DNA of 64,000 bases, from contig NZ_JAPFGA010000008.1 of assembly GCF_026241135.1 (NCBI RefSeq), forward strand, positions 62,001 through 126,000, written 5' to 3'. The position numbers were made by a program, and so were the translations under genes. This document shows positions 51,568 to 60,594 of the stretch, one piece after another. Under the pieces are notes generated by a model. It was not told the origin of the DNA and did no database searches. It saw nothing but the letters and a program-made list of their open reading frames with translations. Numbering within the stretch: the first letter of the stretch is position 1; every line of letters begins with the position of its first letter. The DNA comes from Galbibacter kalidii. GTDB taxonomy: Bacteria; Bacteroidota; Bacteroidia; Flavobacteriales; Flavobacteriaceae.

Positions 51568-51876
51568 TTATTTTACCGTTTCTACCAAGTCTTTCAATAC
51601 CTCAAACTTGTTGGTTTGTTCCTGATTTACAAAGACTCCGCCTTTAAAAGCAGCGAAAGTGGGTAAATTATCTACATTGGCAAGTTTGCGCGACTCCGGA
51701 AATTTTTCTGCATCGGCAATCACAAATTTGATACTTTCGTTTTCTGTTGCCAGTTTTTTGAACTTAGGTTTCATAATTCTACAATTCCCACACCATGAAG
51801 CTGCATATTGCACAAGCACAGTGTCGTTACTGCTTACAAGTTCTTGTAGATTGTCCTGATCTAATTCTTGAATCAT
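51568..51876 (-). CDS. Thioredoxin-family protein
   Basis: A 102-residue single-domain thioredoxin. Active site WCGNC (28-32) in AASWCGNCRIMKPKFKKLA; the residue between the Cys pair is Asn instead of the classical Pro. The cis-Pro is in DNLPTFAAFKGG. No signal sequence, so cytoplasmic. It probably reduces the peroxiredoxin encoded 84 bp upstream on the same strand. Confidence 0.9.
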   Translation of the reverse strand: MIQELDQDNLQELVSSNDTVLVQYAASWCGNCRIMKPKFKKLATENESIKFVIADAEKFPESRKLANVDNLPTFAAFKGGVFVNQEQTNKFEVLKDLVETVK

Positions 51877-51960
51877 GTCTTAAATTTGATTTAAAACCCA
51901 AACTCCAAATGCATAAAACACATTTGGAATTTGGAATGTTGTTTATTGGAATTTCTCGTC

Positions 51961-52599
51961 TTAGTGAGCAGCAAGATATTCTGCTACGCCTTCTCTGTTA
52001 GCGTTCATGGCTTCTTTTCCTTCTTCCCAGTTAGCCGGACATACTTCACCTTTTTCCTGAACGTGGGTGTAAGCGTCGATCAAACGTAAAAATTCATTTA
52101 CGTTACGTCCTAGCGGCATGTGGTTGATACCTTCGTGAACTACAGTACCTTCTTCATCTATGATGTAGGTAGCACGGTAAGTCACATTATCACCGTCAAC
52201 AGTAACAACTCCGGTCTCTTCGTTATAGGTTTCGTTGCTGATATCTAAAATACCCAAAGTTGAAGCCAGGTTACGGTTGCTATCAGCCAAAATAGGATAA
52301 GTAACTCCTTCGATACCACCATTGTCTTTAGAGGTGTTCAACCAAGCGAAATGTACTTCAGGAGTATCACAAGAAGCACCGATAACGATAGTGTTACGCT
52401 TTTCAAACTCAGCCATAGCTTCCTGGAAAGCGTGTAATTCGGTTGGACAAACAAAAGTGAAATCTTTTGGGTACCAGAATAAGATCACTTTTTTCTTGTT
52501 ATTTACCGCTTCTTCAAGAACGTTTAATTTAAAGGTGTCACCCATTTCGTTCATTGCGTCTACGTTTAAATCAGGGAATTTCTTTCCTATTAATGCCAT
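51961..52599 (-). CDS. Typical 2-Cys peroxiredoxin (AhpC/Prx1 type)
   Basis: A 212-residue peroxidase. Peroxidatic Cys51 in PKDFTFVCPTELHAF and resolving Cys187 in KGEVCPANWEEG mark the typical 2-Cys class. It removes hydrogen peroxide and organic peroxides in the cytoplasm. First gene of the unit with thioredoxin and DUF6952. No AhpF is present; the adjacent thioredoxin is the likely reductant. Confidence 0.93.
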   Translation of the reverse strand: MALIGKKFPDLNVDAMNEMGDTFKLNVLEEAVNNKKKVILFWYPKDFTFVCPTELHAFQEAMAEFEKRNTIVIGASCDTPEVHFAWLNTSKDNGGIEGVTYPILADSNRNLASTLGILDISNETYNEETGVVTVDGDNVTYRATYIIDEEGTVVHEGINHMPLGRNVNEFLRLIDAYTHVQEKGEVCPANWEEGKEAMNANREGVAEYLAAH

Positions 52600-52862
52600 T
52601 TTTAAAACTCTTTTTTAAATTAAAATAAACTTATTTTCAGTCCACGAAATTACCTAATGTTATCAACCTAACCCAATAATAACCGATTATAAAAAACTAT
52701 GGATAAATAGAGAATTTAAATGGTTTAAAAAAAGAAGAATATTTATTGTTGACCTAATAATTGTAAGTATTTGTATGTGTAGGTTTTATGGTGTGTTTGA
52801 AGAAAATCATTGAAGTTTAAAGACCAAGAAAAACCTTCATTTTTTTATATCTTTTAAAGCTG

Positions 52863-52928
52863 AAAAAAGTTTAGATAACGTGGATTTGCAATCCATGTAT
52901 GAGTAATGCTCAGCAGGTAAACTTTTTT
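52863..52928. repeat. Structured element / terminator after the GNAT gene
   Basis: AAAAAAGTTTA (52863-52873) and TAAACTTTTTT (52918-52928) are perfectly complementary and enclose the hairpin TGGATT-TGC-AATCCA (52881-52895) and a small TGAG/CTCA hairpin. On the minus strand the final T run would end transcripts of the GNAT gene. The gap 52600-52939 otherwise shows only AT-rich sequence. Confidence 0.6.
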
Positions 52929-52939
52929 GTGTTATCAAT

Positions 52940-53479
52940 TCAATGATGGATCTCTTTAATCATTCTGAACATGCCTCTGTATTTTTCTTTCATCATTTCA
53001 AACTCCAATGTAAAGGTGCCGCATTTTACAAATCCTAATTTTTCATAAAATCCGATAGCGGTATCCTGGGAGTCCATAGCTTCCAACCATAAGGGAAGCG
53101 AATGTTCCTTACAAAACATCTCTTCTACCCATTTTATCAAGAGTTTACCTATTCCTTTGCCTTGTAATGAAGGGGCGAGATAGATGCGTTGAAGTTTTAC
53201 CATAGCGTTCTCTGCTCCTGGCATACTTTCGTTTACAATAACCTTTAATATCCCAACGGTGTTGCTTTTATACTGAACGAAGTAATAATATGAATCCGGA
53301 TTGTTTAATTCGGTTGCCATATTTTCTTTTGAGTATAATTTGTTGAGGTACCACTCGCTATTATCAAGCCATAAATGGTTGTACACAGGCGGATAGATGT
53401 CATTCATCAATTTAGACAAGCTTTCATGATCCGTTAACGATATAGGGCGTAGATTGATATCATTAGATAATTTAATCAT
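52940..53479 (-). CDS. GNAT N-acetyltransferase
   Basis: A 179-residue product from ATG 53479; the longer frame overlaps the pseudouridine synthase gene and lacks family sequence. Acetyl-CoA site: VKLQRIYLAPSLQGKGIGKL, with the Q/RxxGxG/A loop QGKGIG, then the typical C-terminal AIGFYEKLGFVKCGTF. The acceptor is unknown. It follows the RluA-type gene, perhaps in one transcript. Confidence 0.83.
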   Translation of the reverse strand: MIKLSNDINLRPISLTDHESLSKLMNDIYPPVYNHLWLDNSEWYLNKLYSKENMATELNNPDSYYYFVQYKSNTVGILKVIVNESMPGAENAMVKLQRIYLAPSLQGKGIGKLLIKWVEEMFCKEHSLPLWLEAMDSQDTAIGFYEKLGFVKCGTFTLEFEMMKEKYRGMFRMIKEIHH

Positions 53480-53510
53480 GTTTTTTTCAGGGAGTTTTTT
53501 TAAATAGAGG

Positions 53511-54371
53511 TTAAGGAAATATTTTTTTGAACCGTTTCGGAAGTTCATCTACAATGTAAATTTCTTCCTTGGTAAACGGATGTGTGAATCTTAGCGAATA
53601 AGCGTGCAAGTACAACCCCTTTCCGTTTAAAATCAACCCTTTTTTACTGTACTCTTTGTCGCCCAAAATCGGATTTCCAATGCTAGACAAATGTTTACGC
53701 AATTGATGTCTTCTCCCTGTTTTAGGTTTTAATTCTACCAGATTGAGCGTGCCGAATCTTTCAGATGAAACCGATTGATGTACGGTATATCCTGATTCTG
53801 ATTTCTTGTTGTCTATCGCTGAATTGATTTTTCCGTTGGAATCCATTTCACCTATGGTTACCGCATAATAGGTTTTCTCAATCTCCTTGTCTTCAAACAT
53901 TTTGTTTAAAGCCCGAATACTGCTGTTTGTTTTTCCGATCAGTAAAATACCTGTCGTAGGATAATCCAAACGGTGGACAGGTTGAGGTTTTGTAGCATCG
54001 GGAAGTGTACTTGCTTTGATGTTTTGTGGTAAAGCGTTAGCAACGGTCTTAAAGCTATTCCCACTTACTAAAATACCTGCAGGCTTATGAGTGAGCGCCA
54101 AATGTTCGTCTTCAAATAACACTTGTAGCGGAAAGATAAGTTTTTTCTTGGATGGAATGACCTCCGGGATAGATAGTGTTATAGTTTCGCCTCCTTTGAT
54201 ATAAGTAGCTGTGCTGGCAATAGCACCATTAACAGTGATATATTGCTTCTTTAATGCTTTTTTTAGTGCTGATTTAGTTGGACAAGCCTGGAAAACACCT
54301 ACCCCGTATTCCTGAAGTCGAATAGGGGAACTCAATGTTGAAACCAAATGAATTTCTGTTGAATCGGACAT
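53511..54371 (-). CDS. RluA-family pseudouridine synthase
   Basis: A 286-residue RNA-modifying enzyme. An N-terminal S4-like part (ALKKALKKQYITVNGAIAST) is followed by the catalytic core with HRLDYPTTGILLIGKT (catalytic Asp136), KTYYAVTIG, and RRHQLRKHLSSIGNPILGD. It changes uridine to pseudouridine in rRNA or tRNA; the exact site is unknown. Its first codons lie downstream of a short AT-rich upstream region. Confidence 0.88.
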   Translation of the reverse strand: MSDSTEIHLVSTLSSPIRLQEYGVGVFQACPTKSALKKALKKQYITVNGAIASTATYIKGGETITLSIPEVIPSKKKLIFPLQVLFEDEHLALTHKPAGILVSGNSFKTVANALPQNIKASTLPDATKPQPVHRLDYPTTGILLIGKTNSSIRALNKMFEDKEIEKTYYAVTIGEMDSNGKINSAIDNKKSESGYTVHQSVSSERFGTLNLVELKPKTGRRHQLRKHLSSIGNPILGDKEYSKKGLILNGKGLYLHAYSLRFTHPFTKEEIYIVDELPKRFKKIFP

Positions 54372-54550
54372 GCTTTTTTGCGCTTGTATTACAAGTTAGC
54401 AAAAATACATAAAGTTATAATCCGCTTAAAAAATAAGTTAGAAGCACGATATTAGAGTTAAAACTAACCTGTAATCTATTCTATTTTAAATAAAAATTAA
54501 TGATTTTTCGAAGATAATTGTTTAACTTATAGGATTAAAAAGATTGTCTC

Positions 54551-55102
54551 ATGAAGTATTTACCTTATTTTTCGTGTTTGATTTTGATTGTTGTATGCTG
54601 GAGTTGTAGTGGGACAAAAAATACCCTTGCAAATGCTCAGGATATAAGAGCCTTGGATTCACTTGTTCAACAAAAGCAATTTAAGGTGGTGAACGATTGG
54701 GCCAGTCCTATGATGACTACAGCTATGATGAGTATAAGTGGTATTTTAGGTCCGCAGAATAATATGCAGCAGGTCAATTTAATCGGAAATGCTAATTATC
54801 TGGAAATAAAAGGCGATTCGGTCAAAGCCTACCTCCCGTATTTTGGGGAGCGACAAAGGGGTGGTGGTTATAACCCTGATGGTGAGGGCATACAGTTCGA
54901 TCAGATAGCTGAGGATATGGAGGTAAATTTTTTAGAAGATAAAGAATTATACCGAGTGAGGTTCAACGCCCATAACAAATCTGAATCCTTTGCAGTCATG
55001 CTGGCAATTTTTCCCAATAGAAAAACGAATCTTGTAATAAATAGCACCGATAGGAACTCCATCAGATATGAAGGGAAGCTCTCTGCACTTGAAGAAAAGT
55101 AG
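54551..55102 (+). CDS. DUF4251 lipoprotein
   Basis: A 183-residue envelope protein with signal MKYLPYFSCLILIVVCWSC and lipobox Cys at 19. The mature part has FKVVNDWASPMM, GNANYLEIKGDSVKAYLPYF and GERQRGGGYN, the DUF4251 pattern. Function is unknown. Transcribed alone, divergent from the pseudouridine synthase gene. Confidence 0.8.
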   Translation: MKYLPYFSCLILIVVCWSCSGTKNTLANAQDIRALDSLVQQKQFKVVNDWASPMMTTAMMSISGILGPQNNMQQVNLIGNANYLEIKGDSVKAYLPYFGERQRGGGYNPDGEGIQFDQIAEDMEVNFLEDKELYRVRFNAHNKSESFAVMLAIFPNRKTNLVINSTDRNSIRYEGKLSALEEK

Positions 55103-55305
55103 GTTGATTTAATTAAACTTGAGTTGATGAATAACTTAGGTTTTATTTTGATCGATCCTCTTGAAAGATACCTTTATTTTGTTCGGTAAAAATACTGAAC
55201 TCATTTAAACTTTTTTTGATTTCAATCAAACTCAATGAATAGTATAATTTTCACATTATTAAATTTTTAGGGTGAAAACATCCTTCATTTAGGGGAATTT
55301 TCCTT

Positions 55306-56070
55306 ATGATATATAATAACTATTACCATAACTTTATAGGGAAAAATCATAAAGCTGACCTTTTGAAAGCCCCTTATGACATATCATATGAGAAAGAAAT
55401 TTCTTTTGACAAAAGTTATGACCGTGAAACTTCATGGCCTCAACTTAAGGATAGGCTGAAGAATATATGTGAATGTTCCAAAAATTTAATGGTTAGTCTT
55501 TTCGATGTAAAAAAGAGGACTTTTATCTGTTGTAGTGGCTCTTTTGAAACTGTTTTAGGATATACTCCATCAAAGCTTATTGATGGTGGATGGGACTTTT
55601 GGATTGATAAGATTGATTCAAGGGAAAAATCCTGTGTTAAAAAGCGGATAACTGAATTCCTCTATACCTTAAATTCAGACAGTGCAACGATATATTTAAG
55701 ATATCACCTGAGATCGCTGTCGGGGAAGTGGTATTATCTAAAACATGTTATGGAGAAATATTCGGTGTGTAATAAAACACTGACCTTTAACTATATCTAT
55801 GATTTTACCGAAAACGAAAGTATAAACAGATGTTTAAAAGGCAAAAACTATAAGAATCATTCGTTTTTTCTACAAGAACTGAATGTTTCATCTCGCGAAT
55901 GTGAGGTATTAAAACTCATCTCAAACGGGTTGTCGTCAAAGCAAATAGCCGACAAATTGTGCATCAGCTATCACACTGCAGTTTCCCATAGAAAACACCT
56001 TATTGAAAAGTTTAAAGTTTTGAATACTGCACAGTTGGTAAAAATGGCTTCAGAGATTATCAGATTGTAA
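55306..56070 (+). CDS. PAS-LuxR-type transcription regulator
   Basis: A 254-residue protein. Residues about 60-165 resemble a PAS fold (FICCSGSFETVLGYTPSKLI, GGWDFWIDKID, LRYHLRSLSGKWYYLKHVME), and residues about 190-254 form a LuxR-type helix-turn-helix (LNVSSRECEVLKLISNGLSS then KQIADKLCISYHTAVSHRKH). There is no receiver domain, so it likely senses a ligand directly. It sits 169 bp upstream of the contractile injection cluster on the same strand and is a candidate regulator of it (inference). Confidence 0.82.
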   Translation: MIYNNYYHNFIGKNHKADLLKAPYDISYEKEISFDKSYDRETSWPQLKDRLKNICECSKNLMVSLFDVKKRTFICCSGSFETVLGYTPSKLIDGGWDFWIDKIDSREKSCVKKRITEFLYTLNSDSATIYLRYHLRSLSGKWYYLKHVMEKYSVCNKTLTFNYIYDFTENESINRCLKGKNYKNHSFFLQELNVSSRECEVLKLISNGLSSKQIADKLCISYHTAVSHRKHLIEKFKVLNTAQLVKMASEIIRL

Positions 56071-56085
56071 TTGCGTTCGATGTAA

Positions 56086-56105
56086 AATCCCCAAAAATGG
56101 GGATT
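56086..56105. repeat. Hairpin after the PAS-LuxR gene
   Basis: AATCCCC (56086-56092) pairs with GGGGATT (56099-56105). A T9 run begins about 12 bp later, so it may be a weak terminator. Confidence 0.5.
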
Positions 56106-56239
56106 GATTTCATTACTTTTTTTTTAAACCTTAGGGCCATTATTTACACTTCCCCAAATTTTCATTAAGAGTTAAGATTTAGTCTGAAAAGAATTGATGG
56201 CATCTTTTTTACCAGAATTTAAAAACTATTTGTGCACTA

Positions 56240-56878
56240 ATGATAGGTCTAGCTTTAAAATTATTGAGAGATGAGTTGAGTCATTATGTTTTCCAGAATA
56301 AAAGGCCAACAGATTCTATCCAAGAAGATGATATTATTCTTCATAATATCGCATTGATGGAAGGTGAAAACCAAGGCGATCTTGATAACAAAATTGTAAT
56401 AACCCTTGTAAACACAGAAGAAGAAAGTACCTTAAAGAACAAGGGACATTCCATTAAAACGCTTAACGGCATTCAATATAAGGAACCTCCTGTTTTCCTG
56501 AACTTATATATTCTTATCTCAGCTACTATGGGGCAAGACTTGCAGGATGCCTATGAATTTGCTTTGCATAGGTTGTCATTGATTATTCAGTTTTTTCAGG
56601 CTAAAAAGCACTTCACCGTAAAAAATTCTCCTTTTACTACCATATCGGGCGATAATAGCATCCTTCAGGAGATCAAAAGCGATATAAAACTCAATGTTGA
56701 ACTCTATACGCTAACCTTCGAGCAAATCAACCATTTATGGGGCTCTTTGGGAGGAAAACAAGTACCCTTTGCCATGTATAAAGTACGATTGGTTAAGATA
56801 CAGGAAGATACTAAAATAGAAGCTCCGGTGATTGAAGAAATTAAAACGACCGAACAAATTATCAATAACGAATGCTAA
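56240..56878 (+). CDS. DUF4255 protein of a contractile injection system (Pvc16-like)
   Basis: A 212-residue protein with the DUF4255 pattern: MIGLALKLLRDELSHYVFQN at the start, DNKIVITLVNTEEEST, PPVFLNLYILISATMGQDLQ plus the AYEFALHRLSLIIQFFQ helix. In Photorhabdus virulence cassettes and related extracellular contractile injection systems this family caps or terminates the tube-sheath assembly (known family role). First gene of the cluster, 3 bp before the next gene. Confidence 0.82.
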   Translation: MIGLALKLLRDELSHYVFQNKRPTDSIQEDDIILHNIALMEGENQGDLDNKIVITLVNTEEESTLKNKGHSIKTLNGIQYKEPPVFLNLYILISATMGQDLQDAYEFALHRLSLIIQFFQAKKHFTVKNSPFTTISGDNSILQEIKSDIKLNVELYTLTFEQINHLWGSLGGKQVPFAMYKVRLVKIQEDTKIEAPVIEEIKTTEQIINNEC

Positions 56879-56881
56879 AGT

Positions 56882-58204
56882 ATGGGAACCAAGGTGTTTA
56901 AAAGATTATTCGAGATCCAATTACTACAGGATTATTTTCTTACCTCGGAAGATGGTATGTCTTTTTTCGATAAGAATGAAGAGGAGAAAAACGAAATCTT
57001 AAGAACCAAACTCATCTTTGGGATGTATGACATAAGGGATATGTTTTTTATAAAGCCCGTTGGGAATACAACATTAAAGTTAAACGAATATAAACTGAGA
57101 TTGCATAAAACTCCTCTGGGCTTTATTGTGGGAGTTGAGGTGAATGTGGAAAACCAAGCGGGGGAAACCCTATACAAGCCGGTTTTTGGTCTGGACGAAT
57201 CGATAAGCCTTAGTTTTTGTGTCAAACCAAGACTTTCGTTTTTCAAAAGTATTACAAATGTAAGTTTCACTCCCGAATTTCCTGCCATTTATTATTTCAC
57301 CAATAAAGATAAAGAAGTGTTTAATGAAACCGTAGTTCCTGCTTATACATCATTACCAATTTCTGACAAAGTTATGCCTCATCAAAACGGAAAAAAATAT
57401 GAAATGGGCGCCCTTGTGGATTTTGGAGGAACGATAAGGGAAGCTATACAACATACCGACGAGGCTAATCCGGCACATTGGGAAGATATTGACGATAGAA
57501 GGTTTGTGACAGAGGCCGATAGGATTTTATTGCCACATAACTTTATCTATTCTTTTAAAAAGGAAGCTAATGTAACAGAATTTGAAATAACCTTAGAAGA
57601 CCTGGCAAGCACAGAAATAAAAAAAATAACAGAAACCTTCACAGATCCCATAACGAGTATACTGCTTAATTTTACCAAGGTCGATGAAAATGATGATGAA
57701 TCAGATGATATTGCAGATGGGATCTATAACCTTAAAGTAAAGGTAAATGGAGGAGCGGAAGTAATTTACACTGTCTATTTGAATGATGATCTTTATCAAA
57801 AAGATAGTTTAGGTGTAATAGATATTCGTTTTGATGAATTAAACTCACCATTTAGCCTTTTAGACGCTTCCGGTTTTCTAAAAACCAAGATTGATGCATC
57901 CGATCAAAAAATTTCACATCCTGTTTTTGAGGTCAGGTTTAAAAACAGAAAGACCTATTGGAGATATAACAGGGAGGGCGATTTCTCCCCAGCTGAAATA
58001 GCGGCGACTTCAGCCTATTTACAACACCAGCCGGAAAAATTGATTTCGATAAAGCCCAGGAGCCTTACCGAAACCTTGATACCCTTTCAGAATGGGACTT
58101 CATTAATGTTACCCCATCCTAGGATGCCTTCGGTAAAAGTAGAACAAGACAAGATATATTCAGAGATCTATATTAACCAGTCGAACAGGCTGTTGAGCAA
58201 TTAA
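56882..58204 (+). CDS. Uncharacterised contractile injection system component
   Basis: A 440-residue protein with no signal sequence and mostly β-rich character. Parts such as LGFIVGVEVNVENQAGETLY, HWEDIDDRRFVTEADRILLP and SHPVFEVRFKNRKTYWRYNR suggest repeated Ig-like or β-sandwich modules. I do not recognise a family. Placement between the DUF4255 and sheath genes with 3- and 23-bp gaps makes it a structural or accessory part of the machine; a cap or collar function is possible (inference). Confidence 0.6.
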   Translation: MGTKVFKRLFEIQLLQDYFLTSEDGMSFFDKNEEEKNEILRTKLIFGMYDIRDMFFIKPVGNTTLKLNEYKLRLHKTPLGFIVGVEVNVENQAGETLYKPVFGLDESISLSFCVKPRLSFFKSITNVSFTPEFPAIYYFTNKDKEVFNETVVPAYTSLPISDKVMPHQNGKKYEMGALVDFGGTIREAIQHTDEANPAHWEDIDDRRFVTEADRILLPHNFIYSFKKEANVTEFEITLEDLASTEIKKITETFTDPITSILLNFTKVDENDDESDDIADGIYNLKVKVNGGAEVIYTVYLNDDLYQKDSLGVIDIRFDELNSPFSLLDASGFLKTKIDASDQKISHPVFEVRFKNRKTYWRYNREGDFSPAEIAATSAYLQHQPEKLISIKPRSLTETLIPFQNGTSLMLPHPRMPSVKVEQDKIYSEIYINQSNRLLSN

Positions 58205-58227
58205 AATAACACCTAAAAAATGAAATT

Positions 58228-59631
58228 ATGAATTACAAAACACCCGGGGTTTACATAGAAGAAATTCCTAAACTCCCACCATCCATCGCACAAGTAGAGA
58301 CTGCAATTCCCGCTTTTATTGGTTACACCGAAAAAGCTGTGGATGAACGAGGTATAGACTTGACGAATGAACCTAAGAGAATTACTTCTTTGTTTGACTA
58401 CGAACGTTTTTTTGGTCTAGCCGCCATTGAAACAGGTCTTACAGTAAACATCCCTGGAACTGTAGATGCTCCTGGTTTAGTGAGCGTATCTGTAGAGGAT
58501 CGATCTAAATACCTCATGTATTACGCCATGCAGATGTTTTTTGCCAATGGTGGAGGTCCCTGCTATGTGGTCTCCATAGGGGATTATGAAACAAGTGGAG
58601 GATTGGTAGATTCCAGTTTATTACAAGGAGGACTTGAAGAAACAGAACGAATAGATGAAATCACACTTTATGTATATCCTGATGCACAGGGAATCAACGA
58701 TCAGAATAATTTTTATGGATTGTTCAAAGCAACGATGGATATGTGTAATAAGCTGAAAGATCGTTTTGCAGTGATGGATATTTGGAACGATTCTGATGCA
58801 CCCAATTTACTTGCCAATGTGGAAACCATGAGATCTTCAGGTATCGGATCTGAAGAAAATACATTGAAGTATGGAGCTGCCTATTTTCCCAATGTAGAAA
58901 CAACGATCGATTATTATTATGGAGGGGAAGGTGATGGTGACGCTAACGTAACGGTAACAGGAGGTTTTGATGGGACTTTAGAAGAATTAAAGTCGGCCAA
59001 CAATGCCACTTATTTCGCTGTACAAAATAAACTGAGGAATTTTCCTATGGAAATGCCTCAATCACCGGGAATTGTTGGAATATATGCACGTGTTGATTCC
59101 GCACGAGGGGTTTGGAAAGCTCCGGCCAATGTTAGTATGGATTTGGTGATCAAACCTGTATTAAAAATCACAGATAGTCAACAGGAAAGTTTAAATGTTG
59201 ATGTCACTGCAGGGAAGTCGGTCAATGTAATCCGATCGTTTGTAGGTAGAGGACCGGGAATTGTATGGGGTGCCCGTACGTTGGCCGGTAACAGCAATGA
59301 ATGGCGTTATATCTCCGTAAGAAGATTTTTTAACATGGTTGAAGAATCGGTTAAAAAAGCAACAATACAATTTGTTTTTGAACCCAATGACCGCAATACT
59401 TGGTCGAGGGTAAAATCAATGATCGATAACTTTTTGGTACAACAGTGGAAAGCAGGTGCATTAATGGGAACTACACCAGAGCAGGCTTTTTATGTAAAAG
59501 TAGGACTCAATGAAACTATGGACGAAGTTGATATTTGGGAAGGGCGCATGATAGTTGAAATAGGTATGGCTGTTGTTAGACCTGCCGAGTTTATCATCTT
59601 GAGGTTTAGCCATAAGATGCTATCAGAATAA
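58228..59631 (+). CDS. Contractile tail sheath protein
   Basis: A 467-residue phage-tail-sheath-like protein. The N-terminus NYKTPGVYIEEIPKLPPSIA with QVETAIPAFIGYTEKA is diagnostic of sheath proteins of injection systems, and the C-terminal half has GVWKAPANVSMD, GKSVNVIRSFVGRGPGIVWG and ARTLAGNSNEWRYISVRRFF, the conserved sheath core. Its contraction drives the tube through the target membrane. Only one sheath gene is seen, whereas PVC/Afp systems have three. Confidence 0.92.
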   Translation: MNYKTPGVYIEEIPKLPPSIAQVETAIPAFIGYTEKAVDERGIDLTNEPKRITSLFDYERFFGLAAIETGLTVNIPGTVDAPGLVSVSVEDRSKYLMYYAMQMFFANGGGPCYVVSIGDYETSGGLVDSSLLQGGLEETERIDEITLYVYPDAQGINDQNNFYGLFKATMDMCNKLKDRFAVMDIWNDSDAPNLLANVETMRSSGIGSEENTLKYGAAYFPNVETTIDYYYGGEGDGDANVTVTGGFDGTLEELKSANNATYFAVQNKLRNFPMEMPQSPGIVGIYARVDSARGVWKAPANVSMDLVIKPVLKITDSQQESLNVDVTAGKSVNVIRSFVGRGPGIVWGARTLAGNSNEWRYISVRRFFNMVEESVKKATIQFVFEPNDRNTWSRVKSMIDNFLVQQWKAGALMGTTPEQAFYVKVGLNETMDEVDIWEGRMIVEIGMAVVRPAEFIILRFSHKMLSE

Positions 59632-59658
59632 TATATAAATAACACTAAAACATTAGAC

Positions 59659-60564
59659 ATGGCAAATATGAACGGAAAAGACTGTGGTAGCTCACATAAT
59701 CCGGATACGGTGATATGTGGCAACCTCAAAGTGATAAAAACAGACAAAAAGAACACGAACAGTTCCTATAAATCAGGAAAAACACGGCAAGAGTCTATGG
59801 AAAGAGCACGGGCTTATAAAATATGCTGTCTTGAAAAAGCAGAAGAATCTCTTGATGTGTATCTGGATATAATGACCTGTATTTCCATAGGAAATTTTAA
59901 GAAGACAGAGATTATTCAAAGTAGTGTAGATGAATATATAAAAAAGGATGATGCAATTGAAAAGCTTATTAAAGAATCATCAGCACTTTTGAATGGTATG
60001 CGGGTAAAACTGGAAGAGGCAAATAATGCGGCCTGTGCAATGTCTAATTGTATTAAAAATAAGATTTTACCTAAATCGGGTGATGTCAATACCAAACCTA
60101 AGCTTGTTGAAATTGAAGAAGCATTAAAGGAAATCACCGATAAAACTAAAAAACTTGATGAAAAGGGGCAAAATGCTTTTGAATCGGTGGTGACCATTGC
60201 CGGTATACAAACATTTACCAATACAGAAAGCCTTAAAGGTTTTGCAAAATTGCTTATGGAGGCCATGAAGAAATTCAAAGACTGTGTAAATACAAACATA
60301 GAATCTACCGATGATGATGTGACATCTATTAGGGAACAATTAAATACAACAGTTGAAGAATTGGCTCAGGTTATATGTGATAAAAAAGGGTTTTTAACGC
60401 ATGAAGAAGGATTGGAAGCTGTGATAAAATTTGTTTGTGAAGGTGAATGTGATGATAACTGTTTAGATCTATGTAAGGAAATAAAAGATTATTGCAATCC
60501 TGACAAGGAAGAGAAAACCTCTCGCCGAAGACGCAGAAAGAAACAATCTGCAGATCAAAACTAA
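59659..60564 (+). CDS. Cys-rich helical protein in the injection-system cluster
   Basis: A 301-residue protein without signal or membrane segment. It has about 14 Cys, with groups at both ends (ICCLEK; VCEGECDDNCLDLCKEIKDY), long amphipathic helices, and a basic tail SRRRRRKKQ. It lies between the sheath and the tube gene, immediately before another Cys-rich helical protein of the same size. It resembles no family I know. It could be a tube-lumen cargo, a cargo chaperone or a structural part; its tail and size would suit an effector. Confidence 0.55.
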   Translation: MANMNGKDCGSSHNPDTVICGNLKVIKTDKKNTNSSYKSGKTRQESMERARAYKICCLEKAEESLDVYLDIMTCISIGNFKKTEIIQSSVDEYIKKDDAIEKLIKESSALLNGMRVKLEEANNAACAMSNCIKNKILPKSGDVNTKPKLVEIEEALKEITDKTKKLDEKGQNAFESVVTIAGIQTFTNTESLKGFAKLLMEAMKKFKDCVNTNIESTDDDVTSIREQLNTTVEELAQVICDKKGFLTHEEGLEAVIKFVCEGECDDNCLDLCKEIKDYCNPDKEEKTSRRRRRKKQSADQN

Positions 60565-60594
60565 GGTAGTTAATAAATCAAAAAAGTAAAAGTT

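Noticed and set aside
52881-52895. Hairpin TGGATT-TGC-AATCCA that, on the minus strand, looks like a tRNA anticodon arm
   Set aside because: No acceptor, D or T arms surround it; the outer A/T-rich stem fits a terminator or REP-like element.
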